Positions 7,427 through 16,605 of a stretch of 23,907 nt of DNA are shown piece by piece. The notes beneath the pieces are model-generated. The model was not told the DNA's origin. It was given only the letters and a program-made list of their open reading frames with translations, and ran no database searches. The position numbers and the translations under genes are program-made. Origin of the DNA: Bacillota bacterium (GTDB lineage: Bacteria > Bacillota > Clostridia > Lachnospirales > Lachnospiraceae); the NCBI GenBank assembly GCA_023428655.1, contig JAEYXC010000264.1:1-23907 (forward strand), in the 5' to 3' direction. Every line of letters starts with the position of its first letter. Position 1 is the stretch's first letter.

Positions 7427-8968
7427 TTAAGCCCTTTTCTTACTCAAAAGCTTGTCCGATATTTTCCGAATAACCTGGTGATAAATATAATGAAATTCTT
7501 TGGTCCGATAAAATAATGCCAATATCAAAGCATTCGGTGCGATTAAGCATAATACTATTTTAAGTATAAAATGGAATACTGTGGTACTGGGTAACAATGT
7601 GGCCAGAAAGTAGGTTATAAGACAGCTAGCAACAGCGATCAGCCAATAGAGTGCCTGTCTTTTAAAGTATTGGATAGGAGACCTTTTAAAATAGGATTTA
7701 AATAAGACATAGGGCTCATACCACATATTAGTCAACAGTCTTGCGATTGCTGTAGCTAATAATATTCCAAACAAACCATAGCTTTTGCCAAGCCAAATCG
7801 ATAGCACCAGATTAATAAAAGCGGTAATCAAAAATACATACTTTGTCTGTCGGAACATTCCGGTGGTATCCCGGTATATGGAAACACTGGTTAATGTTCC
7901 GGGCATAAAGAAGTTTATTACGATGACGATTACCGTCAGCATTCCGAATATATATTCCTTTCCGATCCAGAGGGTGATAAAGTCATTAAACAATACAAGA
8001 AAGCAAACGGAGCAGAAGGTCATAATCCAAAAAACGATAAAGTTCAATATCTTAAATATCTCGAACTTCCACTCACTATCCTCGGAGGCATTTAAGTTAC
8101 CAACGCTGGAGGTGATTGAATCAAAGATAATATCAGTAAAGTGATACACGGCCACAATGATGGTTAGATAGTTCGAATAGAGCCCCACATATACCGTTCC
8201 AATCATCATGGATATGATAAAATTATCCGTATTATTTAATAAAACTCCACCTAATTTATACAAAAACATGGATTTCACATTTTCAAATATACTTTTTTTC
8301 GTTGCCAAATCCAGTTCCTTTGTACCGCTGATAAAAGGATATACCTTTTTGGCTTTGTTGGATTGAAACCAATTGACCAAAAAGGTTCGTACAATAAAAA
8401 CAATTAAGTAAAGCATGAAGTTCTTGAATACCACCAATATTACGATTTGCACCAGGGTCTGCAGGATTGTTCCTACGAGTGAGTAGATTGTGATCAGGTA
8501 GCCCTTTTGATCCGCAGTAATAATCGTATATCGATAGGCCATCAAATAGGAAATAACGATATTGGCAACATACAACAGATAATAGATCGGCAAATACGGT
8601 ATCTCCGTATCTAAATTCACCACATAAGGCAGAAGGGGCAGCATGCCGATGCCAATGATTGCTACAACAATGGCGATTCTATGATAGATCCTTTTGTAAT
8701 AGGTCATCAATGCAACTATGGTGTCCGTATCATTTTCCAGTAACGGCTTATACATGCTGTACACAATGGCTGATCCAAAACCCAGATCCGCCAGAGAAAG
8801 CAGCATTAAGATATTATAAAACATGGAGTTGATTCCCAAGTATTCAATTCCTAAGGTGTTAATAAATATTGTTCTGCTTACCAGCTGCAGGAGCAAGGAA
8901 ATAACATGACTAAGGGAGCCGGTAATAATATTCAGTGATACATATTGTTTTCTTGTTCGACTTTTCAA
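7427..8968 (-). CDS. wzx: Wzx-like polysaccharide flippase (MOP superfamily)
   Basis: The 513-residue protein has about twelve to fourteen hydrophobic segments. It opens with the pattern typical of polysaccharide-specific MOP transporters: VSLNIITGSLSHVISLLLQ, then TIFINTLGIEYLGINSMF. Members flip undecaprenyl-linked repeat units across the membrane. The start codon is TTG at 8966-8968, overlapping the TGA stop of the upstream PP-loop gene (TTGA). An AAGGAG lies about eight bases upstream, so translation is probably coupled to that gene. The C-terminus is positively charged (LLSKKRA). Its place beside a Wzy-like polymerase and a chain-length regulator supports a Wzx/Wzy-dependent pathway. Confidence 0.9.
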   Translation of the reverse strand: MKSRTRKQYVSLNIITGSLSHVISLLLQLVSRTIFINTLGIEYLGINSMFYNILMLLSLADLGFGSAIVYSMYKPLLENDTDTIVALMTYYKRIYHRIAIVVAIIGIGMLPLLPYVVNLDTEIPYLPIYYLLYVANIVISYLMAYRYTIITADQKGYLITIYSLVGTILQTLVQIVILVVFKNFMLYLIVFIVRTFLVNWFQSNKAKKVYPFISGTKELDLATKKSIFENVKSMFLYKLGGVLLNNTDNFIISMMIGTVYVGLYSNYLTIIVAVYHFTDIIFDSITSSVGNLNASEDSEWKFEIFKILNFIVFWIMTFCSVCFLVLFNDFITLWIGKEYIFGMLTVIVIVINFFMPGTLTSVSIYRDTTGMFRQTKYVFLITAFINLVLSIWLGKSYGLFGILLATAIARLLTNMWYEPYVLFKSYFKRSPIQYFKRQALYWLIAVASCLITYFLATLLPSTTVFHFILKIVLCLIAPNALILALFYRTKEFHYIYHQVIRKISDKLLSKKRA

Positions 8969-10230
8969 TAATTAAGCTCCTTGTCTAAATGATATATGTT
9001 ATGCTGAAAGATTTTTTTCATTTTACGTATCAAACGATATTGAAGTCTTTTCAAAAAGGACAGCTCCTTTTTCAGGTCGGTTTTGTAATACCAACGCAGT
9101 CCCGGATCCAATTGAGCCAGGCTATAGTTTTTTCGCAGTTCCTCCTGAATAATCAGATAAAGCACAATACAGGACGGATGAGAGAAGTGGATTTCATTTC
9201 GAAAGGCCTTCATCATATCGGCCAGCTCCTCGTCCTTATACTGGAAGCCATATTCTCGGGGATCATTTTTCCCTGCTAATAGACATAATATGGTAAGATG
9301 GCACTTTTCACATTGGCAGCAATTAGACCCACCCTCTGATTCCCAGCAAACACGTAGGTGTATCGGCGATTTTGTACGTTTCACATATTCACTGATGCGG
9401 TTCACCTTATGCTGCCGGCTATATTCATAACCATCATGAGCGACACGGCAACCACAAAATCGTACAAAATTATCGATGGTGGGATCCGAAGCACAGGTTG
9501 AATGATCTTCTTCGGTTAAAGAGGAGGCTATGTAAATCTTCCCAATTTTCGCTGTATATGCGGCAGGTGCTACATGACCAATGATTCCAATTCCATGCTG
9601 AAAACCATACCACCAATGATTCCCTGTCCTTAATGCGGTATATTCACTTAAAGCTCCTTCGTTTAGAAAGCTCCGGAAGGAGGTTTTAATCGAAAGGTAG
9701 CCCAGTTGATTATCGTTTGCTATCCCTCCGATCCATTGATCCACCCGCTTCCAGCCTATCTGATCCTCCAGCGCAATATCCGCTCCCCATAAGGTCACCA
9801 ATATTGGCTTCTCCTCAATATGTGTGATCAGGGTATTATAGGCATCAACACCACCACTAAAGAAGGTGGCTGTTTTATCCGAAGCCTCTTTCGAATTATC
9901 CGTTACCTTCCTTGTAATAATCCTTCCTTTGAAGGATAGCTGGGGATACATATGAATAAATCCTTGCTTAAACTCCTCTATACTTTCATAAAAATCCTTA
10001 TCAATATCTTCAACCGCCACTTCTCCGTCAAAAATCCATACCACAGGTAGAATATTGCACAGAAACGGAATGATGGCGATACTTTTGGGAACTGCCTCGA
10101 TATTCATGGAATACTCAACAAAAAAAGTATTGGTGGGCTGAAAATATTTCGTCCATTCCCCATGAACCGAATACACACATTCCAGACGATTTTCGTATAC
10201 TCTTACTTCCTCGACGATAATTTTATTCAT
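8965..10230 (-). CDS. QueC-like PP-loop protein of unknown function, copy 1
   Basis: I start at ATG 10230 rather than the TTG at 10287. That start aligns exactly with the paralogue's N-terminus (MNKIIVEEVRV versus MNRIVIEDVRV) and has AAAGGG nine bases upstream. The product has 421 residues. Residues 1-120 are a domain I do not recognise. FFSGGVDAYNTL at 123-134 is a PP-loop ATP-binding motif as in QueC and related ATP pyrophosphatases. Near the C-terminus C295, C304, C307 and C310 form C-x8-C-x2-C-x2-C, very close to the zinc motif of QueC (C-x7-C-x2-C-x2-C). QueC makes a nitrile from an acid using ATP and ammonia, and WbpG/PseA-type PP-loop enzymes amidate sugars. A substrate in polysaccharide synthesis is therefore plausible, but unproven. 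Its stop overlaps the flippase start, and a close paralogue lies just upstream. Confidence 0.8.
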   Translation of the reverse strand: MNKIIVEEVRVYENRLECVYSVHGEWTKYFQPTNTFFVEYSMNIEAVPKSIAIIPFLCNILPVVWIFDGEVAVEDIDKDFYESIEEFKQGFIHMYPQLSFKGRIITRKVTDNSKEASDKTATFFSGGVDAYNTLITHIEEKPILVTLWGADIALEDQIGWKRVDQWIGGIANDNQLGYLSIKTSFRSFLNEGALSEYTALRTGNHWWYGFQHGIGIIGHVAPAAYTAKIGKIYIASSLTEEDHSTCASDPTIDNFVRFCGCRVAHDGYEYSRQHKVNRISEYVKRTKSPIHLRVCWESEGGSNCCQCEKCHLTILCLLAGKNDPREYGFQYKDEELADMMKAFRNEIHFSHPSCIVLYLIIQEELRKNYSLAQLDPGLRWYYKTDLKKELSFLKRLQYRLIRKMKKIFQHNIYHLDKELNY

Positions 10231-10304
10231 ATGCTGCATCCCTTTCCTGCATAATTCAAAGTATTCTTTTATACTTTTTAAGACCAAGGACGTCTATTTT
10301 GCCT

Positions 10305-11585
10305 CTAGTCCTGATGCTCTTCCTGCAAAGAGCTCTCTTCATATGGAATATATAATTTCTTCATCATATTTTTCCCCTTACGAAGCAGGCGATAAAGAAG
10401 TCTTTTCTGCTCGGACAGCTCCCTTTTTAAATCCGCCTTGTAAAACCACAATAAGCTAGGACTTAGTTCCTCAAACGTATAGGTTTTTCGCATCGTATTC
10501 TGGATATCTTGATAGACCGGAATATATGAGCTGTCGAGAAAATGGTATCTCGTTTTAAAATCCTTCATTATGTCCCCGAACTCCAGGTCCGAATAAAGAA
10601 AACCATAATCTCTTGGGTCGTTACCTCCTGCTAATAAGCATAATATGGTACGATAGCACTTTTCACAATGGCAGCAGTTAGAGCCTCCCTCCGACTCCCA
10701 GCATACTCTTAACTGGATCGGTTTGCCGATTCTTTTTACATATTCACCGATGCGATTTGTTTTATCCTGGCGGCTGTATTCATATCCATCATGAACCACC
10801 TGGGCTCCACAGAATCTCACATGATTGTCAATGGTAGGGTCCGAGGCACAGGTCGTATTGTCCTCGGCAGTTAAGGATGAGGCAATGTATACTGTCCTTA
10901 TCTTATACTGATATGCCAGAGGCGCCATGTGTCCGATAATTCCGATTCCATGTTGATATCCGTACCACCAATTATCCTCCGATAATTGGTAAGCAAGATT
11001 ACTCAAAGCTCCCTCCTCTAGAAATCGTCGAAAGGAGGTTTTTATCGATATATATTCCAAATTGTTTTGAGCTGCAACCCGCGTAATATGCTGATCAACC
11101 AGCCTCCAGCCTACCTGGTCCTCGAAGGTAATATCCGCACCCCACAAGGTTACAAGGATTGGATTTTCTTCCATATGTGATATTAGCGTATGATATGCAT
11201 CCACCCCTCCGCTAAAAAATGCAGCCGTATGATGCATATCCTCCTGTCCATTGTCCACCAGCTTTTTTGGGGTAATTCTCCCTTGAAAGGACACCTTCGG
11301 ATACATATTGATATAGCCCTGCTTAAAGGCCTCAATGCTCTCATAAAATTCCAGATCAAGCTCCTCCAGTATTACTTCCCCGTCAAAAACCCATACCAGC
11401 GGTAAAACATTACACAGAAAGGGGATAACGGCTATGCTCTTTGGAACTGAGTCAATGGGCTTTGCATACTCCGCAAAAAAGGAGCTGATATCCTTGAAAT
11501 ATCTGTTCCAATCACCGTGAACAGTATAGTAACACTCCAGACGGTTATTCATCACCCTTACATCCTCTATTACAATGCGATTCAT
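10305..11585 (-). CDS. QueC-like PP-loop protein of unknown function, copy 2
   Basis: The start at ATG 11585 is set by GGGAGG five bases upstream; the longer frame from 11618 lacks such a site. The product has 426 residues and is similar to the next gene along its whole length. The shared motifs fall at identical positions: FFSGGVDAYHTL at 123-134, the block WWYGYQHGIGIIGHMAPLAY, the block TCASDPTIDNHVRFCG, and cysteines C295, C304, C307 and C310. The PP-loop and cysteine motif are complete in both copies, so neither looks dead. They may form a heteromeric enzyme or act on two positions. No signal peptide or membrane segment is seen, so it should be cytoplasmic. It lies between the secreted GH16 gene and its paralogue. 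Confidence 0.8.
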   Translation of the reverse strand: MNRIVIEDVRVMNNRLECYYTVHGDWNRYFKDISSFFAEYAKPIDSVPKSIAVIPFLCNVLPLVWVFDGEVILEELDLEFYESIEAFKQGYINMYPKVSFQGRITPKKLVDNGQEDMHHTAAFFSGGVDAYHTLISHMEENPILVTLWGADITFEDQVGWRLVDQHITRVAAQNNLEYISIKTSFRRFLEEGALSNLAYQLSEDNWWYGYQHGIGIIGHMAPLAYQYKIRTVYIASSLTAEDNTTCASDPTIDNHVRFCGAQVVHDGYEYSRQDKTNRIGEYVKRIGKPIQLRVCWESEGGSNCCHCEKCYRTILCLLAGGNDPRDYGFLYSDLEFGDIMKDFKTRYHFLDSSYIPVYQDIQNTMRKTYTFEELSPSLLWFYKADLKRELSEQKRLLYRLLRKGKNMMKKLYIPYEESSLQEEHQD

Positions 11586-11667
11586 ACATACCTCCCCATG
11601 GCCTCTGTGCCATCTCAAATATACCGGAGTAAAAGTTATTCTCCTTCACTCTTTCCTCTTAGAAACT

Positions 11668-13200
11668 CTATGTAATTATTATTTTACAGGTTTTCGTAAC
11701 CCCGTTCGCTGTTGTCGCTGAGATAATACAGGTTCCGGCCTTTCTTAAACGAACATATCCACCATCAACGGTTGCTATACTCGGATCCGAGGATACCCAG
11801 GTTATTGTTCTATCCTGCGCGTCCAAAGGCATTATTTGAGCGTTAATTTTTTTTACATCACCAACTCTACCATAAAACTCTTCCATCTCTAAGGTGATTG
11901 CTTCGGGCTCAGTCACCACGTCACCCTCCAGGGCAGTAACCTTTACATAATCAACCAGCATTTCCATTTCGGTGATAGCCGGATCCGGTGTACCTCCCGC
12001 CGCTCCTACCGCCAGATTGAGTATGATATAAAAGGGCTCCCTTAATCCTTCATCCGTAATGGGAACGGTATAATACAAAATATTATCACAATAAAACTTA
12101 ATTGCTGTATCACTTTTCTCAACCGCATAGGTATGAAATTGAGTGATATCGATCTCTTGGGATTTGGCAGCGTATTGGCTTAATGCAGTTGCAGTGGGAT
12201 ATTCCTTAATAAAAACTCCTCCCTGCACCCTATTCACCTTGCCAAAGGTTTCCATGATATCTATTTCTCTTGCCTCAAGCCAGGAATCTCCTCTGGTTCT
12301 TTGGCTATTGTAGTCGACTTCATAATCTGCTCCCAGCAACCAGAATGCGGGGAAAGCACCACTTTCATAAGGCAATTTAATCCTCGCCTCAACTCTTGCA
12401 TTACCGATTTCCAATCGATTATTTGTATGGATACTGGCTGAAGTCCAGGCACCATTACGGTCCTTTCTTGCCTTTAGTACCAGATATCCATCCTTTAAAA
12501 ATACATTCTCTGAACTGTCCGTATAGTTTTGTAATTCAAAGTTACGGACGTACCCATACTCATGACCCCATTTCCTAGAATCGAGTGCGGAGCCATTAAA
12601 GTGTTCCTCCCAGATAATATTGGACGAGCTTTCCGCTACATGTACGGTAGCAAGTAGAACAATAATCTGCTTATTCGGTGCTGTAATGGTACAGGTCACC
12701 TTCGCTTCTCCCTTACTTAGGGCTGTTACATAACCATTGGAGGCATTGACCCTTACCACAGCGGGATCAGAGGACTTCCAATGATATTTAGAGGACTTAA
12801 TTTTACCTGCTATATTAATGTCAAAATGCTCACCCACCTTTAGGTCAAGCCTTGTATTTCGAAGCCTTGGAACAGAGCTCTCGTCTCCTACAATGACATT
12901 ACTGGTTAGGGTTATTAATTCCCCCTTCGAACCGGTTATACGGCAGCTTATGGTTGCCTCTCCGGCATTCACCGCTTTGATTACCCCATTCTTACTGTTT
13001 ACTGATACAATGTTGTTATCAGAGGTTACCCAATTATAGGTGAAACCAGGCCTTTTACCATTGATATTGATATTATAGGTCGTTGATTTCGCCATCCGGA
13101 TTGTATTCGCTGTCAGTGACACCGAATCACCATATACATAGCCTCGTAATAAACCAACAATAAATACAGTTAATAGAAAAACAAAGTAAAAACGCTTCAT
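11668..13200 (-). CDS. Secreted GH16 glycanase with three Ig-like (BIG2) domains
   Basis: The 510-residue protein has a signal peptide (MKRFYFVFLLTVFIVGLL, cleavage near residue 24). Two bacterial group 2 Ig-like domains follow (about 27-105 and 115-190). A GH16 catalytic domain spans about 196-432, and a third Ig-like domain about 437-510. The GH16 active-site motif EIDIME is present at 312-317, with both glutamates and the central aspartate intact. GH16 members cut or transglycosylate beta-glucans and related polymers; in exopolysaccharide loci they act as depolymerases that set polymer length. The start ATG has GGAGG a few bases upstream. It sits between the polymerase and the PP-loop pair, so it is probably co-expressed with polymer synthesis and acts outside the cell on that polymer. 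The exact substrate is unknown. Confidence 0.9.
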   Translation of the reverse strand: MKRFYFVFLLTVFIVGLLRGYVYGDSVSLTANTIRMAKSTTYNININGKRPGFTYNWVTSDNNIVSVNSKNGVIKAVNAGEATISCRITGSKGELITLTSNVIVGDESSVPRLRNTRLDLKVGEHFDINIAGKIKSSKYHWKSSDPAVVRVNASNGYVTALSKGEAKVTCTITAPNKQIIVLLATVHVAESSSNIIWEEHFNGSALDSRKWGHEYGYVRNFELQNYTDSSENVFLKDGYLVLKARKDRNGAWTSASIHTNNRLEIGNARVEARIKLPYESGAFPAFWLLGADYEVDYNSQRTRGDSWLEAREIDIMETFGKVNRVQGGVFIKEYPTATALSQYAAKSQEIDITQFHTYAVEKSDTAIKFYCDNILYYTVPITDEGLREPFYIILNLAVGAAGGTPDPAITEMEMLVDYVKVTALEGDVVTEPEAITLEMEEFYGRVGDVKKINAQIMPLDAQDRTITWVSSDPSIATVDGGYVRLRKAGTCIISATTANGVTKTCKIIIT

Positions 13201-13242
13201 AATTCACCTCCACTTCATACTCTGCGATTATCCCCTTCTTAT

Positions 13243-14400
13243 CTAATATTTGACATTAAGGACCCCATCCTCCCGGTATTGCATTACACCGGAATATGGA
13301 TTATTTGTTTCCGTACGATTAAATTCGTCAATGGATAAAAATACGACAAACCATCCTAAAAATCCATTCAATACGGTGGATGAAAACATAATCATAAAAA
13401 TAAAAAACATTAGTATCAAAGAATATATATTCTTCTTCGCCACATTAAAATAACCGATGACCAGTACAACCAGGCCAATAAAGGAGGTTTCAATTAAGAT
13501 GCGCAGGATATCACAATGCAATATATTGATATATGCTCCTTTATTATCCAGGTAATATTTTATGCTACCCAATCCATAATTCGTGATATCTGTAGTTACC
13601 ACCTCCCGCAGCTGGTCGAACCTTCCCATGGTAAACTGTCCAAAATCGATCTGGAAGGCTGCCTGAAACCAGTTGGCAAATTGATCCGTTAATATGGCAT
13701 AAAGCACTAAAGGTGAGCTGATGAAAAGTGCTTTCACCCCATATTCCATGTACCTTCCAACCACTCTTTTTCGAAACACCCAGCCAAACAAAAGGATGCA
13801 TACCGCAAAGACAACATGAAGGCGCTTGTAGGATAATATTCCGAAGAACAAAGCAAGTAAGCACCTTACCTTTTTGTTTTTCACATAGTAATAGTAGAAT
13901 AAAAGGGTGTAGATGTGGGCTGTTACGGATTCATAGGGTGAGAAGGAATCAATAAAGGATATTTGTTTGATATGTTCTATATCTAAAATACCTGCAAATT
14001 TGTAAAAAAACAGGCTGATATGTCCAATCAAAAGGGTATCAAAATAGAAATCACGATTTTGGTTTTGATCCACATTCACGATAATAAATACCATTAGAAA
14101 CGGTACAATCAGATAAAACATATCCCACAACAGCAAAAACTTCATACCATTCATCAGGGAATAAAATAGAGTAATCACTCCCAAAACCATCGGAACGGAC
14201 ATGATATGAAAAAAATCATCCATATTATGTATGGGTTTATTCCTATTACCAATTAGGATAATCACTCCGATCATAACCACCAGAAACATGAAGACATACT
14301 TAAAGTCATCATTAATATTATCCCGCATATCGCCTAGGATCCAAGCGATAACAAACAACAGATATGAAATTCGTAGCCATCTATAGTCGATTTTTATCAT
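13243..14400 (-). CDS. wzy: Wzy-like polysaccharide polymerase (membrane protein)
   Basis: The 385-residue product has around ten hydrophobic segments and a larger soluble loop near residues 235-285. The loop and following segment carry the pattern seen in O-antigen polymerases and ligases: NYGLGSIKYY, then LHCDILRILIETSFIGLV, matching the G-x-G ... H-N-x-x-L ... E-x-G-x-x-G layout loosely. Such proteins join lipid-linked repeat units on the outer face of the membrane. Sequence conservation in this family is poor, so the call rests on topology, this motif and context. The ATG at 14400 lies eight bases after the stop of the GT14-like gene, with a modest GGATAGGG site. Confidence 0.8.
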   Translation of the reverse strand: MIKIDYRWLRISYLLFVIAWILGDMRDNINDDFKYVFMFLVVMIGVIILIGNRNKPIHNMDDFFHIMSVPMVLGVITLFYSLMNGMKFLLLWDMFYLIVPFLMVFIIVNVDQNQNRDFYFDTLLIGHISLFFYKFAGILDIEHIKQISFIDSFSPYESVTAHIYTLLFYYYYVKNKKVRCLLALFFGILSYKRLHVVFAVCILLFGWVFRKRVVGRYMEYGVKALFISSPLVLYAILTDQFANWFQAAFQIDFGQFTMGRFDQLREVVTTDITNYGLGSIKYYLDNKGAYINILHCDILRILIETSFIGLVVLVIGYFNVAKKNIYSLILMFFIFMIMFSSTVLNGFLGWFVVFLSIDEFNRTETNNPYSGVMQYREDGVLNVKY

Positions 14401-14408
14401 GCCCTATC

Positions 14409-15305
14409 CTACTTTTCTATTATATTTCTAGTTACCATTGTAATAATTTCATGATCAATTTCCGGGTCAATCTTTCTGGCATAAAACATATCGGAGTTCA
14501 TTAATATGGGTAAGTCCTCTATTCTCCAGATATAGGGCTTCCCTCTATTCCAGTCAATTAATCTCATATTCAGATTGTCCTTCAGGCGTTGTGGTTGGCA
14601 TAACCTTTGCCGAAAGTCGGAGTTAATTAAGATTGTCTGCAAAAATAATTCATCCCCGCTTAAGCTATATCGAAAAATCTCCTTAATCCATTGCTCCTGC
14701 TTTATCACATGCAAAGCAAAATCATGGGTGATGCTGAACCAATTCGCTCCCTTCTGGAATGGGGTCCCAATCCCTTTTAACCGATTTATCCTCAACAGCT
14801 TCTGTAAGGCTAATAACATTTTATCCATGGCGTATAGTCCAAGCATAAACACATTCTTTCGATTCCTGCCATAGACATCCTGAAAGAAATAATAATATTT
14901 CACTCGATCCAGATATTGATTTTCAATAGGATCCTCATCAAAGGCTACGAATTCCTTACCCTTGTGTTGATCAAAAAACTGATGAAGCTCATTTTGGGTT
15001 TTTATGACCAAATCACTGCCCGATAGCAGATGATAATAATCATAATATCCTCTGTCGGTTGCTGCCTTGAGTAAATCCATTTCACACAAAATCCCACTGA
15101 AAGCGGCCCATTTCACATCGCGCGGCTTGATGTAATATACCTTTGAGTCACAAATCCCTCTTTCTAATAATTGAAAATCAGTGAAGCCTGCTTTTTTGTC
15201 AATATGGATAAAGATATCATTGCGGGGATCATCCAAGGATTTCAACAGCTTATTCAGATAATCAAAATGATTATGAGCCATGATTAGATACGCATGCCTT
15301 CCCAT
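14409..15305 (-). CDS. GT14-like (core-2/I-branching type) glycosyltransferase
   Basis: The start at ATG 15305 is preferred because GGAGG lies eight bases upstream; a GTG at 15344 directly abutting the previous stop is the alternative. The product has 298 residues. It starts GRHAYLIMAHNHFDYLNKLL and has IFIHIDKK, YYHLLSGSDLVI, KGANWFSITHDFALHV and SGDELFLQTIL in order. This is the pattern of the core-2/I-branching N-acetylglucosaminyltransferase family (GT14), in which the DE of SGDE is an important acidic site. Bacterial members occur in capsule loci and usually add a sugar to make a branch or linkage. Donor and acceptor are unknown. It has no membrane segment and should act at the inner face of the membrane. 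Confidence 0.88.
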   Translation of the reverse strand: MGRHAYLIMAHNHFDYLNKLLKSLDDPRNDIFIHIDKKAGFTDFQLLERGICDSKVYYIKPRDVKWAAFSGILCEMDLLKAATDRGYYDYYHLLSGSDLVIKTQNELHQFFDQHKGKEFVAFDEDPIENQYLDRVKYYYFFQDVYGRNRKNVFMLGLYAMDKMLLALQKLLRINRLKGIGTPFQKGANWFSITHDFALHVIKQEQWIKEIFRYSLSGDELFLQTILINSDFRQRLCQPQRLKDNLNMRLIDWNRGKPYIWRIEDLPILMNSDMFYARKIDPEIDHEIITMVTRNIIEK

Positions 15306-15344
15306 ATTGTTCGCCTCCGTTTCCGAATTAAAAGTCCGTTTCAC

Positions 15345-16508
15345 CTATCCAATATTCGAATATACCTTTTTATGTTTTTCCGTGATGTTATCCCAGTTAA
15401 AGCAGGATAGATTATAGTGCGGACAATGTCCCGGATCCTTACAGTCATCCTCCGTCTGGAGAATTATTTGCAGCTGTTCCAGCAGGCTCTTACTATTGCT
15501 TTTCTCAAAGATATATCCGTATTCGTTAATTACCTCCACAATCTCCGGTATATTGCTTACAATGCATTTTCTCGCATAGCTCATTGCTTCCAGTAAGCTT
15601 AACGGCATTCCCTCCACATCACTTGGCAGAATATAGGCAATGCAATTACTAAAAAGCTCCTCGCGTTCTCGCCCATCCACAAAACCCGTCATGATAATCC
15701 GTTTATCCTGCTCCACAATGGATTTTATCCGTTCCAGGTATTCATCCGAATGACTGCTTCCACCGGCTATTACCAGCTTCTTATCCGTGTCTAGATCACG
15801 ATAAGCCTCCAGAAGATAATGAAGCCCCTTTTCCGGTACAATTCGTGCCAGAAACAGATAATAATCATTACGCTTTAGCCCATATTTTTTCTCTATTACA
15901 TCCGCCTCGATGGGAAGCGGATCAACAACACCGTTCGGTATGTAATGAGTCTCTCGATCATAGGTTTTTTTAAAATACTCCTGCGTACTCTTTGATAATA
16001 CAATTACCTCATCCGCATATTTCGCTGCTATTTTTTCACCAAATAGCAGATACCTCTTTGCCAACCCGCCCCACTTTGCTCTCTGCCAATCCAGTCCATG
16101 GATTGTTACTATGGTTCGGATTTTTAACATATGGGGAATAATTAACATTGCACTGGGTCCTAACGCATGATAATGAATCAAATCATATCTGCCGAATATC
16201 GCCCGAAGGGTTGCCAAAAAGGAATAAATAAGTGCATCTAAGCTTTTCTTATTGACTGTCAGAATATTGATCATTCTAATTCCTCTATAATATCGACTTT
16301 GGTATTGAGGATGAAGTTTGTCAACTCTACCCTTTCCCTTGCGGTTATAAACCTCAACCTTATCTCCTCTTTCCACAAGTCTCTTCGAAAGTTCCTCCAC
16401 TACAATCTCTACCCCACCCTCTCGTGATGGGATGCGTTTATGTCCAATCATTGCAATTTTCATATCGGTTACGGCTATGAAGTGATAGCTTTCTCCTTTC
16501 TTAATCAT
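15345..16508 (-). CDS. GT4 glycosyltransferase
   Basis: The product has up to 387 residues. The family's usual N-terminus, MKIAMIGHKRIPSREGGVE, begins at an inner ATG at 16463. Neither that ATG nor the one at 16508 has a good ribosome binding site; an AAAGGAG lies between them at an unhelpful distance, so the start is uncertain. The GT-B fold signatures are clear: IVTIHGLDWQRAKW, EVIVLSKSTQEYF, IPNGV, YLFLARIVPEKGLHYLLEAY, and the acidic motif EGMPLSLLEAMSY with the E-x7-E spacing. Members transfer sugars from nucleotide donors with retention, often rhamnose, glucose or galactose. The C-terminal tail has clustered cysteines and histidines (CKDPGHCPHYNLSC), which may bind metal. The 97 bases upstream, before the next gene, hold no feature I can name. 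Confidence 0.9.
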   Translation of the reverse strand: MIKKGESYHFIAVTDMKIAMIGHKRIPSREGGVEIVVEELSKRLVERGDKVEVYNRKGKGRVDKLHPQYQSRYYRGIRMINILTVNKKSLDALIYSFLATLRAIFGRYDLIHYHALGPSAMLIIPHMLKIRTIVTIHGLDWQRAKWGGLAKRYLLFGEKIAAKYADEVIVLSKSTQEYFKKTYDRETHYIPNGVVDPLPIEADVIEKKYGLKRNDYYLFLARIVPEKGLHYLLEAYRDLDTDKKLVIAGGSSHSDEYLERIKSIVEQDKRIIMTGFVDGREREELFSNCIAYILPSDVEGMPLSLLEAMSYARKCIVSNIPEIVEVINEYGYIFEKSNSKSLLEQLQIILQTEDDCKDPGHCPHYNLSCFNWDNITEKHKKVYSNIG

Positions 16509-16605
16509 TCATTGCAGGCAATAGCGAACCCGTATCATTACTAGAACTGCATTCGCAACAGCTACTTTTATAATGCTTCGCAAAGATCCGGTTGCTTTCC
16601 TATTA

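Noticed and set aside
10231..10287. N-terminal extension of PP-loop copy 1 from TTG 10287
   Set aside because: It has no ribosome binding site and is absent from the paralogue, whose start aligns with ATG 10230.
16509..16605. Short gap with repeated TTGCGAA words between the GT2 and GT4 genes
   Set aside because: The words are too short and too few to call a repeat, and no hairpin or gene is apparent.
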